DNA of 64,000 nucleotides from Thermococcus thermotolerans (GCF_024707485.1 NZ_CP102602.1:186001-250000); one strand, 5' to 3'; shown: positions 7,971-16,878, counted from the stretch's first letter. The notes: generated by a model not told the origin, from the sequence alone. Numbers and translations: made by a program.

Positions 7971-8666
7971 TCACCTATGGAAAGGAACGCATCTACTTCC
8001 AAACTCAGAGTTTTGATTAATGCACCAAATTGGACATACTGTTGTTAAGCATGTGATACATAATGGATTCTCTATCCCTCCAAGGCAGAAAATCCAGCAT
8101 GACTCGCCACAGCACTTGTAAACTCCTACCCAATCCGTACTGCAAATATAGGGGTCACATTGCTCCATATACCCACAATCAGAGTTGCTAGAACATTCGT
8201 GTGTACAGGAGCTTACTTGGATAGCATACCCGTTGGTGGTTGTTTTTCTTATTGTCACATTGTTGTCTCTTATCTCAAACAGATATGACTTTACTTTCAC
8301 TCCCTGTACTGGCTTTGAGAACTCGTACAGTGCTATCACGTGCTTCTTGTCCTTCAATGGAATTCCCATGGCGAGCATTGTTATCTCTTCCCCGTTGTAC
8401 TCAATTGTGTGCTTTACAATCTTCACGTGAGAGTAATCAACGTTCCAAGGCTTTGCCAGCTTCCAGAAGTCTCTAGTGGTTGAGAGCTTGAAGAACACAT
8501 GGGCCTCTGACCAATTCTCTTGGGCCCTGCTTACAGGTTTCACAACGGCAAACGGGTTAACACAACCATCCACTTTTTGATACTTGGGGTAGCTGACCAC
8601 GTAGGCGCCGTATGCCCCAATCAACAGCAAAACCACAAACATGGCCAGCAGTGCACGCTTCCGCAT
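7971..8666 (-). CDS. Secreted or membrane-anchored Cys-rich protein, possible archaeocin precursor
   Basis: 231 residues. A basic start and one hydrophobic segment (residues 5-25) act as signal peptide or anchor. Residues 30-150 form an ordinary soluble domain. Residues 156-227 contain 14 cysteines, several as CxxC or CC pairs (SCTHEC, SNSDC, KCCGESC, CITC, CPIWC), with a hydrophobic Gly-containing core (CWIFCLGG). This two-part plan, with a leader domain and a Cys-rich hydrophobic tail, recalls halocin C8-type precursors; a disulfide-stabilised surface domain is the alternative. A small membrane protein follows directly. The region is AT-rich. Confidence 0.65.
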   Translation of the reverse strand: MRKRALLAMFVVLLLIGAYGAYVVSYPKYQKVDGCVNPFAVVKPVSRAQENWSEAHVFFKLSTTRDFWKLAKPWNVDYSHVKIVKHTIEYNGEEITMLAMGIPLKDKKHVIALYEFSKPVQGVKVKSYLFEIRDNNVTIRKTTTNGYAIQVSSCTHECSSNSDCGYMEQCDPYICSTDWVGVYKCCGESCWIFCLGGIENPLCITCLTTVCPIWCINQNSEFGSRCVPFHR

Positions 8667-8850
8667 CGACCCTCCCCAACGGGTTCTTGCATTAACTTTT
8701 TTACACTCATCGTATATAACACTTTCGCTTAAAAGAAGATGGTTATATGGGGATTGTCTATGATTTAATTTGATTTGTAGTACTTAATTTAAAGACTATG
8801 AGCTACCTTTTTAAATCCCCCTTCTCCCTTTTATCCGGGAGGTGGCGGCC

Positions 8851-11283
8851 GTGACCGTCAAGGTCCGCTTTGACAAGGAAGTGAGAGACTACGCCAAAGG
8901 CGAGAAGGTTAAGGACTCGGTTCTCAGGCTCACCGAGACGGCTTTAGCTCAGGCGCTTGAGAAGTTCCACAGGAGAATGATAATCATAGAGGGGGACACG
9001 CTGAGGAAGGCCGAGCTGGCCGGAATTCTCGCGGGGGCTTCGGCGCGGGTTCTCGGAGATATCCTCGATGAGCTCAAGGAAAAGCGCCTCCGCGATGAGA
9101 GCGAGGATAAAATCGAGGTCCTCTACGCAACCGATGCACTCGGAGAGGATACCTTTGGAAGGAAGCGCTACGAGGCCTTCAGAAAGCACTTCGACCTTTT
9201 GGCTGGGGGGGCCGAGGTTAAAGCGGTTACCTTCAAACACACCAGGGACATCCTCGGAAGGACGTACGACCTGCTAATTCTGGACATGAGCTACGATTAC
9301 TCCCCCAACGACCTCGGTAGGATTATCGAGACCGTCCGCGGCGGCGGGCTCATCTTCATACTCGCCCACCCCTTCGAGAAGTGGAAGAACATGTGGACGG
9401 GCTTCCACAAGAGCCTCGTCACGCCGCCATACACGATAGACGACGTCAAAAAGCGCTTCAACAGGCGCCTCATCAGGAAGTTCACGGAGCACGAGGGCAT
9501 CTACATCATCACCGAGAACGGAAAGGCCAAAAAGAAGCCGAAGAGGAACAAAACCCAGGCAAAGATCAGGGCCAGAAAGGGCGTACCGATTCCTGAGAAT
9601 ACCCTTTTCCCGCGTGAGCTCTACGAGATGGCACTCACGGAGGGACAGGTTGAAGTCCTTAAGGCCTTTGAAGGGCTGGTTGAGGAGGAGGGCATGCTAG
9701 TCCTCACCGCCGACAGGGGCCGTGGAAAGAGCGTCTCCGTTGGAATAGCCGCGATAGGCCTCGCACTGGCGCTCAAGAAGAGAACCAGAATAGTTGTGAC
9801 AGCCCCCGAGCCGGAGAACGTCCAGGCCCTGTTCCGCTTCGCCAAGCGTGCCCTTCAGAGGCTCGGCTTCAAGCCGCACGTCGTCGAGGAGAAGGGCCTA
9901 ATCAAGGAGCTCTACGCGAGGAAGATCGGCCTGAGGTATTATCCCCCCGCTGAGGGCTACAAAAAGACCGCCGACCTGTACATCCTCGACGAGGCCGCTG
10001 GAATCCACGTTCCCATACTCCACAGGTACCTCAACAAGCCGCGCGTGGTGTATTCCTCCACCATACACGGCTACGAGGGGGCCGGAAGGGGCTTCTCCGT
10101 TAAGTTCCTGAAGAGGGCCAGGGAACGGAGGCAGTTCAGGGAGCTCCACATGGAGGAGCCGATACGCTACGCGGAAAACGACCCGATAGAGAAGTGGCTC
10201 TTCGATGTTCTGCTCCTCGATGCAGAGCCCGTTGAGCTCACCCAGGAAGATTACAGGCTGATAGAGAACAAAGAGGTCTACTTCGAGGAGCCCGACCTCG
10301 ACGACTGGTTCGAGAACGACAGGGAAGACCTCAGAAACTTCGTCGGCATCTACATCCTCGCCCACTACCGCAACAGGCCGAGCGACGTTGCTCTGCTCGC
10401 GGACGCGCCGCACCACAGGGCGAGGGTTCTCCGCCTCAAGAACGGCAAGATAGTTACGGCGATTCAGATAGCGGAGGAGGGCAACATTCCGAAGAAGGTC
10501 ATCGAGAAGATGGCGAAGGGCTACAAGCCGCGCGGCAACATTATCCCGGACATGATGGTCAAGCACCACATGGCGAAGGAGTTCGCCAAGCTGAGGGGGT
10601 ACAGGATAGTCCGCATCGCCACCCACCCGGACGCAATGGACATGGGGCTTGGAAGCAAAGCCCTTGAGCTCCTTGAGAAGGAGGCGAGGGAGAAAGGCCT
10701 TGACTGGATCGGCTCGGGCTTTGGGGCGAGCGAAGAGCTCGTCCGCTTCTGGGTTCGGAACGGCTTTGCGGTAGTTCATCTCAGCCCCGCGAGAAACCCT
10801 GTGAGCGGTGAGTTTACCGCCATAGTCCTCAAGCCGATAAGCGAGAGGGCGAAGAAGATCATCAAGAAGGCCAACGACGAGTTCCGCATAAGGCTGACGG
10901 AGTGGCTGAGCGATACCCACCGCGAAATTGAGCCCGAGATAGCGCGCTGGCTCTTCGAGACGCCCTTCGGCGAAGCTGTGGATTATCCGATTCACCTCAC
11001 GGAGGTCCAGAGAAAGCGCCTCGATGCATTCACGGGCAAGGTTCTCACCTACGACACCGTGGTTGACGCGGTGAAGCCGATAGTCAAGCTCTACTTCCTC
11101 GACGGCTGGATGAAGCCATACCTCGACGAGAGGCAGATAAGGCTCCTCATCTACCGCGTTCTCCAGGGGCACAGCTGGGAGGAGGCGGCAAAGCTGATAG
11201 ACAGAACCGAGACCTTCACCATGATAGAGGTGCGCGACATCATCAGGGGCCTCTGGTACTACTACAAGAGGGTCATCTCGTGA
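8851..11283 (+). CDS. tmcA: tRNA(Met)/tRNA cytidine acetyltransferase TmcA
   Basis: About 810 residues. An N-terminal DUF1726-type domain (residues 1-200) is followed by a RecD-like helicase module with Walker A (TADRGRGKS, near 284) and Walker B (YILDEAAG, near 378), and then by a GNAT acetyltransferase domain (near 555-660: RIATHPDAMDMGLGSKALELL binds acetyl-CoA). A C-terminal tRNA-binding helical domain ends the protein. It makes N4-acetylcytidine using ATP and acetyl-CoA; in Thermococcales the homologue acetylates many rRNA and tRNA sites and supports growth at high temperature. I chose GTG 8851, with GGAGGTGG ahead; GTG 8842 is the alternative. A TATA-like TTTTTAAAT lies near 8810. Confidence 0.95.
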   Translation: MTVKVRFDKEVRDYAKGEKVKDSVLRLTETALAQALEKFHRRMIIIEGDTLRKAELAGILAGASARVLGDILDELKEKRLRDESEDKIEVLYATDALGEDTFGRKRYEAFRKHFDLLAGGAEVKAVTFKHTRDILGRTYDLLILDMSYDYSPNDLGRIIETVRGGGLIFILAHPFEKWKNMWTGFHKSLVTPPYTIDDVKKRFNRRLIRKFTEHEGIYIITENGKAKKKPKRNKTQAKIRARKGVPIPENTLFPRELYEMALTEGQVEVLKAFEGLVEEEGMLVLTADRGRGKSVSVGIAAIGLALALKKRTRIVVTAPEPENVQALFRFAKRALQRLGFKPHVVEEKGLIKELYARKIGLRYYPPAEGYKKTADLYILDEAAGIHVPILHRYLNKPRVVYSSTIHGYEGAGRGFSVKFLKRARERRQFRELHMEEPIRYAENDPIEKWLFDVLLLDAEPVELTQEDYRLIENKEVYFEEPDLDDWFENDREDLRNFVGIYILAHYRNRPSDVALLADAPHHRARVLRLKNGKIVTAIQIAEEGNIPKKVIEKMAKGYKPRGNIIPDMMVKHHMAKEFAKLRGYRIVRIATHPDAMDMGLGSKALELLEKEAREKGLDWIGSGFGASEELVRFWVRNGFAVVHLSPARNPVSGEFTAIVLKPISERAKKIIKKANDEFRIRLTEWLSDTHREIEPEIARWLFETPFGEAVDYPIHLTEVQRKRLDAFTGKVLTYDTVVDAVKPIVKLYFLDGWMKPYLDERQIRLLIYRVLQGHSWEEAAKLIDRTETFTMIEVRDIIRGLWYYYKRVIS

Positions 11284-11360
11284 CCCTAAACTAACTTTTT
11301 ATAGGATTGGTGCGTAGTTTCCCCGGTAACTCTGGTGTATCCATTCCAACGGTGACTCCT

Positions 11361-11870
11361 ATGCCGGGCGGCAACTGGGAGAAGATAATCTCGATAACGA
11401 AGGATGGCATGAGGAGCATAGGAACCATGAGACGAAAGATAGGCCGCGGTAAAAGGATAGCACTGCTCATCGACGGTCCGAACATCCTCAGAAAGGAGTT
11501 CGGTGTCAAGCTGGAGGACATAGTTGAGGCCCTGGAGGGACTGGGCGACCTCAGGGTCTCCAAGGTGATACTGAACCAGTACGCTCCCCAGGGGCTCATA
11601 GAGGCGGTGTCCAACCAGGGGTTCGAGGCCATCGTTGTCTCGGGTGAGACCGGTGTCAAGCTCGCCGTCGAGGCGATGAGGGAGATATACAACCCCAACA
11701 TCGACGTGATTGCCCTCGCAACGAGAAACGCCGAGTTCCTGCCGGTCATCCTCAAGGCCAAGGAAAAGGGCAAGGAGACTATAGTCATCGGCATCGAACC
11801 GGGCTTTTCAGCGGCTCTGAAGCACGCGGCGGACTACACCATAATCCTTGAGGGCGGTGAGGGGAGATGA
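11361..11870 (+). CDS. NYN/PIN-like domain protein, copy 1, with altered acidic residues
   Basis: 169 residues from ATG 11361 (GGTGACT upstream; a TTG 54 bases earlier is less likely). Strong full-length similarity to the next gene: [40 protein letters not shown] nucleases cut RNA using clustered Asp residues. Here the first Asp is kept, but the second cluster reads SGETGVKL and the third TRNAEFLPV, where copy 2 has GDTDVRI and TRDADFLPI. Copy 1 has therefore lost at least two expected metal ligands and may be a non-catalytic partner. The gene overlaps copy 2 by ATGA. Confidence 0.85.
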   Translation: MPGGNWEKIISITKDGMRSIGTMRRKIGRGKRIALLIDGPNILRKEFGVKLEDIVEALEGLGDLRVSKVILNQYAPQGLIEAVSNQGFEAIVVSGETGVKLAVEAMREIYNPNIDVIALATRNAEFLPVILKAKEKGKETIVIGIEPGFSAALKHAADYTIILEGGEGR

Positions 11871-12382
11871 AGGAGCGCTTCTTTAGGGTTCTCAGGCGCG
11901 GGGAGAAGGAGGTCAGGGAGGTCAGCACCCCGGAAAAGCCGAAGAAGAAGAGGAGCATAGGCCTCATCATCGACGGCCCGAACATCCTCAGGAAGGAGTT
12001 CGGGATAAAGCTGGAGGACATAATAGACGCCCTTGAGAGGATTGGAAAGCTCCGCGTCGCCAAGGTAGTCCTCAACCAGTACGCTCCCCAGGGGCTCATA
12101 GAGGCCGTCGTCAACCAGGGGCTTGAGCCCATCATAGTCGCCGGCGACACCGACGTCAGGATAGCCATAGAGGCCATGGAGCTCATCTACAACTCCGACG
12201 TGGAGGTAATAGCCCTTGCCACCCGCGATGCCGACTTCCTTCCGATAGTCAACGAGGCCAAGCGCAGGGGAAAGGAGACCATAGTCATCGGCGTGGAGCC
12301 CGGCTTCTCGGTCGCACTCCAGAACGCGGCGGACTACGTCATCAAGATGGAGGGCAAAGGCGAAACCCATGAGTTCAAATAA
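11867..12382 (+). CDS. NYN/PIN-like domain ribonuclease, copy 2, active-site residues intact
   Basis: 171 residues. A basic, Lys-rich N terminus (residues 1-32) is followed by the NYN domain: [28 protein letters not shown] and [13 protein letters not shown] supply the conserved acidic residues, and the fold closes with [20 protein letters not shown]. It corresponds to the archaeal family named TIGR00288. It is probably an RNA-cleaving enzyme of unknown target. Its ATG overlaps the stop of copy 1, so the tandem pair is co-translated and could form a heteromer. The pair follows tmcA with about 80 bases between, including its own TATA-like AACTTTTTATAG. Confidence 0.88.
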   Translation: MKERFFRVLRRGEKEVREVSTPEKPKKKRSIGLIIDGPNILRKEFGIKLEDIIDALERIGKLRVAKVVLNQYAPQGLIEAVVNQGLEPIIVAGDTDVRIAIEAMELIYNSDVEVIALATRDADFLPIVNEAKRRGKETIVIGVEPGFSVALQNAADYVIKMEGKGETHEFK

Positions 12383-12423
12383 ACTTTTAAGCTTTCTTTC
12401 CAGCCCTATTCTGGTGGGAGAAA

Positions 12424-13365
12424 GTGATAGTTGAAATCATACTCTTCGCTCTAGGCCTCGTCCTGCTCATCAAAGGGAGCGACTATTTTGTTGAAGCCGC
12501 CTCGCGCGTTGCGAAGGGCTTCGGGGTGAGCGAGTTCATCATAGCGCTCGTTCTGGCCAGTATAGCCACCACCCTGCCGGAAGTTACGGTCTCGGCGATC
12601 TCGTCCTACCAGGGAAAGCCCGACATAGCGCTGGGAAACGCGATTGGAAGCGCACTCGCGAACATAGCCCTGATCCTTGGTGTGTCTTCCCTGCTCCGCC
12701 CCCTGAATGTGGAGAAGACAGCCTGGAAGAACTCCCTCTTCATGATAGCCGTCACAGCATATGCGGGTCTGCTCATGTACGACGGCAAGATAAGCCGCCT
12801 CGACGGGGCGAGCCTGATACTGATATACTTCGGCTTCCTCTACTACCTCTACCGGAAGCACATGACGCTTGAGGAGCTCCCCGAGGGCGGGCGCGGAAAC
12901 CCGAAGAGGGATGCCCTCATAATGTTCGGGAGCGGCATTCTCGTCGTGACCGGGGCGAAGCTCGTGGTGGACAGCGCTGTCACGATGGCCAGGGCCTTTG
13001 GAGTCCCCGAGGTCGTCATAGGCCTCACGATGGTCTCAATCGGCACGTCCCTGCCGGAGTTCACAAACTCCCTCATGGCGACCCTCAAACGGCTTCCGAA
13101 CATAAGCGTTGGCAACATAATAGGTGCTAACATCCTGGACATCCTCATGGTCATAGGAATAGCGGCCCTCATAAACCCGATATACGTCGACTCCACCATC
13201 TACACATTCACGCTGCCCCTGACCCTTCTGGTTATGGCCATACTGACGGCTGTCCTTCGCTTCACGGGCAGGATAGACAGGCTCACCGGTGGAATACTGC
13301 TGGCGATTTATTCCTACTTCCTCTACGTATACCTCACCGGGGGCGTCCACCTGCCGCAGGGATGA
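12424..13365 (+). CDS. Na+/Ca2+ exchanger-family antiporter (CaCA, YrbG type)
   Basis: 313 residues, about ten membrane helices in two inverted halves. Each half has the alpha-repeat of the family: ALVLASIATTLPEVTVS with GNAIGSALANIALILG in the first, and GLTMVSIGTSLPEFTNS with GNIIGANILDILMVIG in the second. The Glu of each LPE motif binds the cation. It exchanges Ca2+ for Na+ or H+ at the cytoplasmic membrane. The start is GTG 12424 behind GGTGGGAGAAA. Confidence 0.93.
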   Translation: MIVEIILFALGLVLLIKGSDYFVEAASRVAKGFGVSEFIIALVLASIATTLPEVTVSAISSYQGKPDIALGNAIGSALANIALILGVSSLLRPLNVEKTAWKNSLFMIAVTAYAGLLMYDGKISRLDGASLILIYFGFLYYLYRKHMTLEELPEGGRGNPKRDALIMFGSGILVVTGAKLVVDSAVTMARAFGVPEVVIGLTMVSIGTSLPEFTNSLMATLKRLPNISVGNIIGANILDILMVIGIAALINPIYVDSTIYTFTLPLTLLVMAILTAVLRFTGRIDRLTGGILLAIYSYFLYVYLTGGVHLPQG

Positions 13366-13477
13366 CCATTCTCCATTCCCCCTTACTTTTTAGGACACAG
13401 TTCTGGGGCACAAAGCTTTTTAATCCCGTCTATTACCCCCTTATGAAAACCCAAAACCGGTTCATGGAGGTGGAAAA

Positions 13478-14620
13478 ATGAGAAAGCTCGCCACCCTGTT
13501 GCTCACCTTCCTGCTCCTCGGCGCCCTCGGGGCGGCAAAGCCCGTTAAAGCCCAGGAGCAGCTGACGGTTTACTCATACGACAGCATTGAGTGGTGGATG
13601 AAGGAGATCATCCCGATTTTCGAGGAGAAGTATGGCATTAAGGTGAACCTCGTCCTCATCGGAGATGCAGGAGAAGTTCTCAACAGGCTCGTCCTTGAGA
13701 AGGACAACCCGCAGGCGGACGTCGTGGTGGGCATAGACAACAGCTACCTGGCCAAGGCCATCGATGCCGGAATACTGGAGCCCTACAAGCCGGCCAACGC
13801 CGACGTCATTCCCCAGTGGATAATAGACAGCTTTGACCCGACGTTCCACCTCACGCCCTACGACTACGGCTACATAGCCATCAACTACCGCAAGGACATG
13901 GTCCAGAACCCGCCGAAGAGCCTCGAAGACCTCACCAAGCCCGAGTGGAAGGGCAAGCTGATAATCGAAGACCCGCGCACCAGCTCACCGGGAATGGCCT
14001 TCCTCCTCTGGACGATAGCCGTCTACGGCGACGACTGGCTGAACTACTGGGAAAGGCTCAAGGAGAACGACGTCCAGATAGTCAAGGGCTGGAGCGAGGC
14101 ATGGGGAGCCTTCAGCGAGGGTGAGTATCCCCTCGTTCTCAGCTACGCCACCTCACCGGCGGCAACGGTTTACTACGAGAACAACACCAACGTTGGAGCC
14201 GTTGCCTTCAGCGAGGGCAACTACCTCCAGATAGAGGGTGCCGGAATAGTCAAGGGCGCCAAGAACAAGGAGCTGGCGAAGAAGTTCATCGAGTTCCTCA
14301 TCAGCGAGGAGGCCCAGGAGAAGCTTCCCCTCAACCAGTGGATGTACCCGGTGAACAGGAACGTCAAGCTCCCGGAGGTCTTTAGCTATGCCGTCAAGGT
14401 GGAGGAGCCCGTTACCGTTGACCCCAAGGAGATCGAGAAGAACTACGACCTCTGGCTCAAGCAGTGGACCCAGCTCATGGTGGAGGGCAAGAGCCCGGAC
14501 GAGATACTCGGGAAGACGACCACCGAAACCGGCGGAGAGTCCAGCAACTCCGGCATCTGTGGGCCGGCCCTGCTCGTAGGCCTTGCCGTCCTTCCGCTCC
14601 TCCTCAGGAGGAGGCGGTGA
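13478..14620 (+). CDS. Thiamine-type ABC transporter substrate-binding protein with CGP-CTERM tail
   Basis: 380 residues. A signal peptide (residues 1-25, cleavage near VKA-QE) is followed by a periplasmic-binding fold starting LTVYSYDSIEWW, with PYDYGYIAINY, GKLIIEDPRTSSPG and NQWMYPVN as in the TbpA/thiamine-binding family. A Ser/Thr linker and the sorting signal CGP-hydrophobic-RRRR (about residues 360-380) follow; this CGP-CTERM tail is a hallmark of Thermococcaceae surface proteins and implies processing and lipid anchoring at the Cys. GGAGGTGG precedes ATG. No permease or ATPase gene is adjacent: a tRNA and asnS follow. Confidence 0.88.
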   Translation: MRKLATLLLTFLLLGALGAAKPVKAQEQLTVYSYDSIEWWMKEIIPIFEEKYGIKVNLVLIGDAGEVLNRLVLEKDNPQADVVVGIDNSYLAKAIDAGILEPYKPANADVIPQWIIDSFDPTFHLTPYDYGYIAINYRKDMVQNPPKSLEDLTKPEWKGKLIIEDPRTSSPGMAFLLWTIAVYGDDWLNYWERLKENDVQIVKGWSEAWGAFSEGEYPLVLSYATSPAATVYYENNTNVGAVAFSEGNYLQIEGAGIVKGAKNKELAKKFIEFLISEEAQEKLPLNQWMYPVNRNVKLPEVFSYAVKVEEPVTVDPKEIEKNYDLWLKQWTQLMVEGKSPDEILGKTTTETGGESSNSGICGPALLVGLAVLPLLLRRRR

Positions 14621-14680
14621 GGTTTCTATCCTTCTTTTATTTCTTTTCCATTTAGGGCGTTAGAATAGCTTTTTGGGAAA

Positions 14681-14757
<77 letters not shown>

Positions 14758-14808
14758 TCGGGCTAATGGTCTTGGGGGAGTTTTATAAAAGTTGTGGTGG
14801 GAGCAGGC

Positions 14809-16101
14809 TCACGGATACAGCCTGCTCGGCGTCCTTGGGAAGAGCGTTGCCCATCTCACGTGGTCGAGCTTCAGCACCCATGCGACGAGCCTTTCTAAAC
14901 CGAGGCCGAAGCCGCTGTGCGGAACGCTGCCGTACTTTCTGAGGTCAAGGTACCACTCGTAGTCCTTGGGGTCCATGCCCTCATCGAGAATTCTCTGCAC
15001 GAGCTTATCGTAGTCGTCCTCACGCTGCGAACCACCGATGACCTCACCGTATCCTTCCGGCGCGAGCATGTCGGCCGCTAAGACTTTCCTCGGATCCTTT
15101 GGATCCTCCTTCATGTAGAAGGCCTTGATGTGCTTCGGATAGCCGTAGACGAAGAACGGGGCCTCGAACTCCTGGGTTAAAATCCTCTCCTCGTCGGCTC
15201 CCATGTCCTCTCCCCACTCTATCTCGACGCCCTTGCTCTGGAGGATGTCTATCGCCTCGTCGTAGCTTATCCTCGGGAAGGGCGGAACCGCGTTCTTGAG
15301 CGTCGTTAAGTCCTTCCTGAAGGTCTCAATGTCGCCCTTCCTGAGCTCCAGCGTTCTCTGCACCATGTAGCTTACCAGCTCCTCCTCGACCTTCATAATG
15401 TCCCATAGGTCCATCCAGGCAGCTTCAAGCTCAAGGTGCCAGAACTCGGTGAGGTGTCTCCTCGTCCTGCTCTTTTCAGCTCTAAAGCTCGGCGTGAGCG
15501 ACCAGACCTTCTCAAGGCCGAAGATTGCCGCCTCAAGGTAGAGCTGTGCCGACTGGCTCAGGTAGGCCGTCCTGTCGAAGTATTTGAGCTTAAAAAGGGT
15601 TGCTCCGCCCTCAACCGCTCCGGTGACGAGTATCGGCGGGAAGACCTCGCACCAGCCGTCCTGGAGGAGCCACTCGCGAGCGGCCTGCATCATCGTCGCC
15701 TTGACCTTCATTATGCTGGCGACCTTCGGGGAGTGCAGGTGGAGATGCCTGACATCCAGCAGGAACTCGTCGCTCGCGTCCTTCGTTATCGGGAAGAAGT
15801 CAACGTTCTGGATGACCTCTATCTTATCCGCCTGAATCTCAACCCCGGTGGGGGCGCGAGGGTCGGCCTTAACGGTGCCCTCCACGATGATGCTGGACTC
15901 TATCCCGACCTTCTTTGCTTCGGCGTAGGCTTCTTCGCTCAGCTCCTTCTTGAATATCGTCTGAACGATTCCGCTTGAGTCACGGAGGACTATGAACACC
16001 TTCTTTCCAACTTCTCTCTTCCTGTAAACCCATCCTGCGAGTTTAATACGCTTACCTTCCATATCGGGCCGAACGTCGGCGCAGTAAACCTTATCAATCA
16101 T
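14809..16101 (-). CDS. asnS: Asparaginyl-tRNA synthetase
   Basis: About 430 residues. An N-terminal OB-fold anticodon-binding domain (residues 1-100, IKLAGWVYRKREVGKKVFIVLRD) leads to a class II catalytic core with motif 2 (FRAEKSRTRRHLTEFWHLE), the loop GGSQREDDY, and motif 3 (GFGLGLERLVAWVL near the end). The DVRHLHLHSP segment and the overall length match archaeal AsnRS rather than the AspRS of Thermococcales. It charges tRNA-Asn with Asn using ATP. I place the start at ATG 16101 or 16104, behind GGAGGTGG; the GTG at 16110 falls inside this ribosome-binding site. Confidence 0.9.
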   Translation of the reverse strand: MIDKVYCADVRPDMEGKRIKLAGWVYRKREVGKKVFIVLRDSSGIVQTIFKKELSEEAYAEAKKVGIESSIIVEGTVKADPRAPTGVEIQADKIEVIQNVDFFPITKDASDEFLLDVRHLHLHSPKVASIMKVKATMMQAAREWLLQDGWCEVFPPILVTGAVEGGATLFKLKYFDRTAYLSQSAQLYLEAAIFGLEKVWSLTPSFRAEKSRTRRHLTEFWHLELEAAWMDLWDIMKVEEELVSYMVQRTLELRKGDIETFRKDLTTLKNAVPPFPRISYDEAIDILQSKGVEIEWGEDMGADEERILTQEFEAPFFVYGYPKHIKAFYMKEDPKDPRKVLAADMLAPEGYGEVIGGSQREDDYDKLVQRILDEGMDPKDYEWYLDLRKYGSVPHSGFGLGLERLVAWVLKLDHVRWATLFPRTPSRLYP

Positions 16102-16110
16102 CATTACCAC

Positions 16111-16557
16111 CTCCAGAGGCTTTGAAGGGGGCTTTATAACGGTAGCGATTGGGCTAAGAAAAGCGTCAATTTATCCAGAGCGGAAATGCCCCAATTCTGT
16201 GTTTGACCACTATCATCAACGGCATGGGTGTAGGTTTGAAAATCCTAATTTAAATCCTTTGTCTCCTTGATTGTCATTTTATCATGGAGTGCGGGAACCT
16301 CACCAAAATATGACAATACCCAGTGTTGGGCACCCTCGAAGGAGTTGGGGGTAATCCAATCCTTGGATAATTTTTATCCAAACTGGATAAACCTTCAACA
16401 ATGGAATATTTACTGGGATAATAATTACATTTTGATAAGTTGAAAGGGCATATTAGTTCACAAAGAGTAACACTTATATAGTATTGTGCTCAACATATTC
16501 TTGGTGAGAATTGGAGAGTCTCCAATTATTGCGGGGTAGTGGTGGGGGGATGTTCAA
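16111..16557. other. AT-rich intergenic region ahead of the archaellum locus
   Basis: 447 bases without a convincing gene on either strand. It holds an inverted repeat TTGGATAA-TTT-TTATCCAA (16363-16381) followed by another GGATAA (16385-16390), a TATA box CTTATATA (16473-16480) and a perfect 19-bp palindrome (16509-16527), both discussed below. The 5' half (about 16130-16350) carries nothing I recognise beyond the start region of asnS. Confidence 0.6.
16473..16548 (+). promoter_or_regulatory. Promoter, palindrome and RBS of the EarA-like gene
   Basis: TATA box CTTATATA at 16473-16480 predicts a start site near 16503. The palindrome AATTGGAGA-G-TCTCCAATT (16509-16527) starts only a few bases downstream, where a bound protein would block initiation or elongation; in RNA it would fold as a hairpin with a one-base loop, which is sterically poor, so a DNA operator is likelier. 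The RBS GGTGGGGG (16541-16548) precedes ATG 16558. Autoregulation or binding by another repressor is inferred. Confidence 0.6.
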
Positions 16558-16878
16558 ATGTTCATTGATCCCTTTGTAATCCGCTCTATCAACCGCAGCG
16601 AACTGAGGAAGCGGATACTTTTCTATCTTGACGAGATATATCCCACCCCCACCTACCTCTCTGAAATCGCGCGGGTGGTCAAATCAGACCCCTCAAATGT
16701 GAAGGGTGCTCTTATCGGTCTTGGAAACAGGTACAACGGCCACAGCTCCCTCGTGAGCCTTGGCCTAGTGGAGGTTGTTACCGAGAAGGGCTTCAAGTAC
16801 TACCGGCTCACCGAGTACGGAAAGCAGGTCGTTAAGCTCCTGAAGTCCTATCACTCATACTATTCGAGGTACACATGA
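16558..16878 (+). CDS. earA: EarA-like winged-helix regulator of the archaellum operon
   Basis: 106 residues with one winged helix. Helices around SELRKRILFYLDEIYPTPTYLSEIARVVKSDPSNVKGALIGL form the HTH, and the wing includes LGLVEVVTEKGFKYYRLTEYG. The helical start, the YL.EIA....SDPSNV recognition region and the location immediately upstream of the fla genes fit EarA, the euryarchaeal archaellum activator first described in Methanococcus, which recognises TACATA-type sites. Such sites occur upstream of flaB here (17930-17959). The next gene starts 10 bases after the stop, so the pair forms its own small operon. Identification rests on pattern and context. Confidence 0.75.
   Translation: MFIDPFVIRSINRSELRKRILFYLDEIYPTPTYLSEIARVVKSDPSNVKGALIGLGNRYNGHSSLVSLGLVEVVTEKGFKYYRLTEYGKQVVKLLKSYHSYYSRYT

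Noticed and set aside
9898-11172. A 424-codon open frame antisense to tmcA
   Set aside because: tmcA is a full-length recognised gene; the opposite frame has a Leu/Val/Glu/Arg-rich shadow composition.
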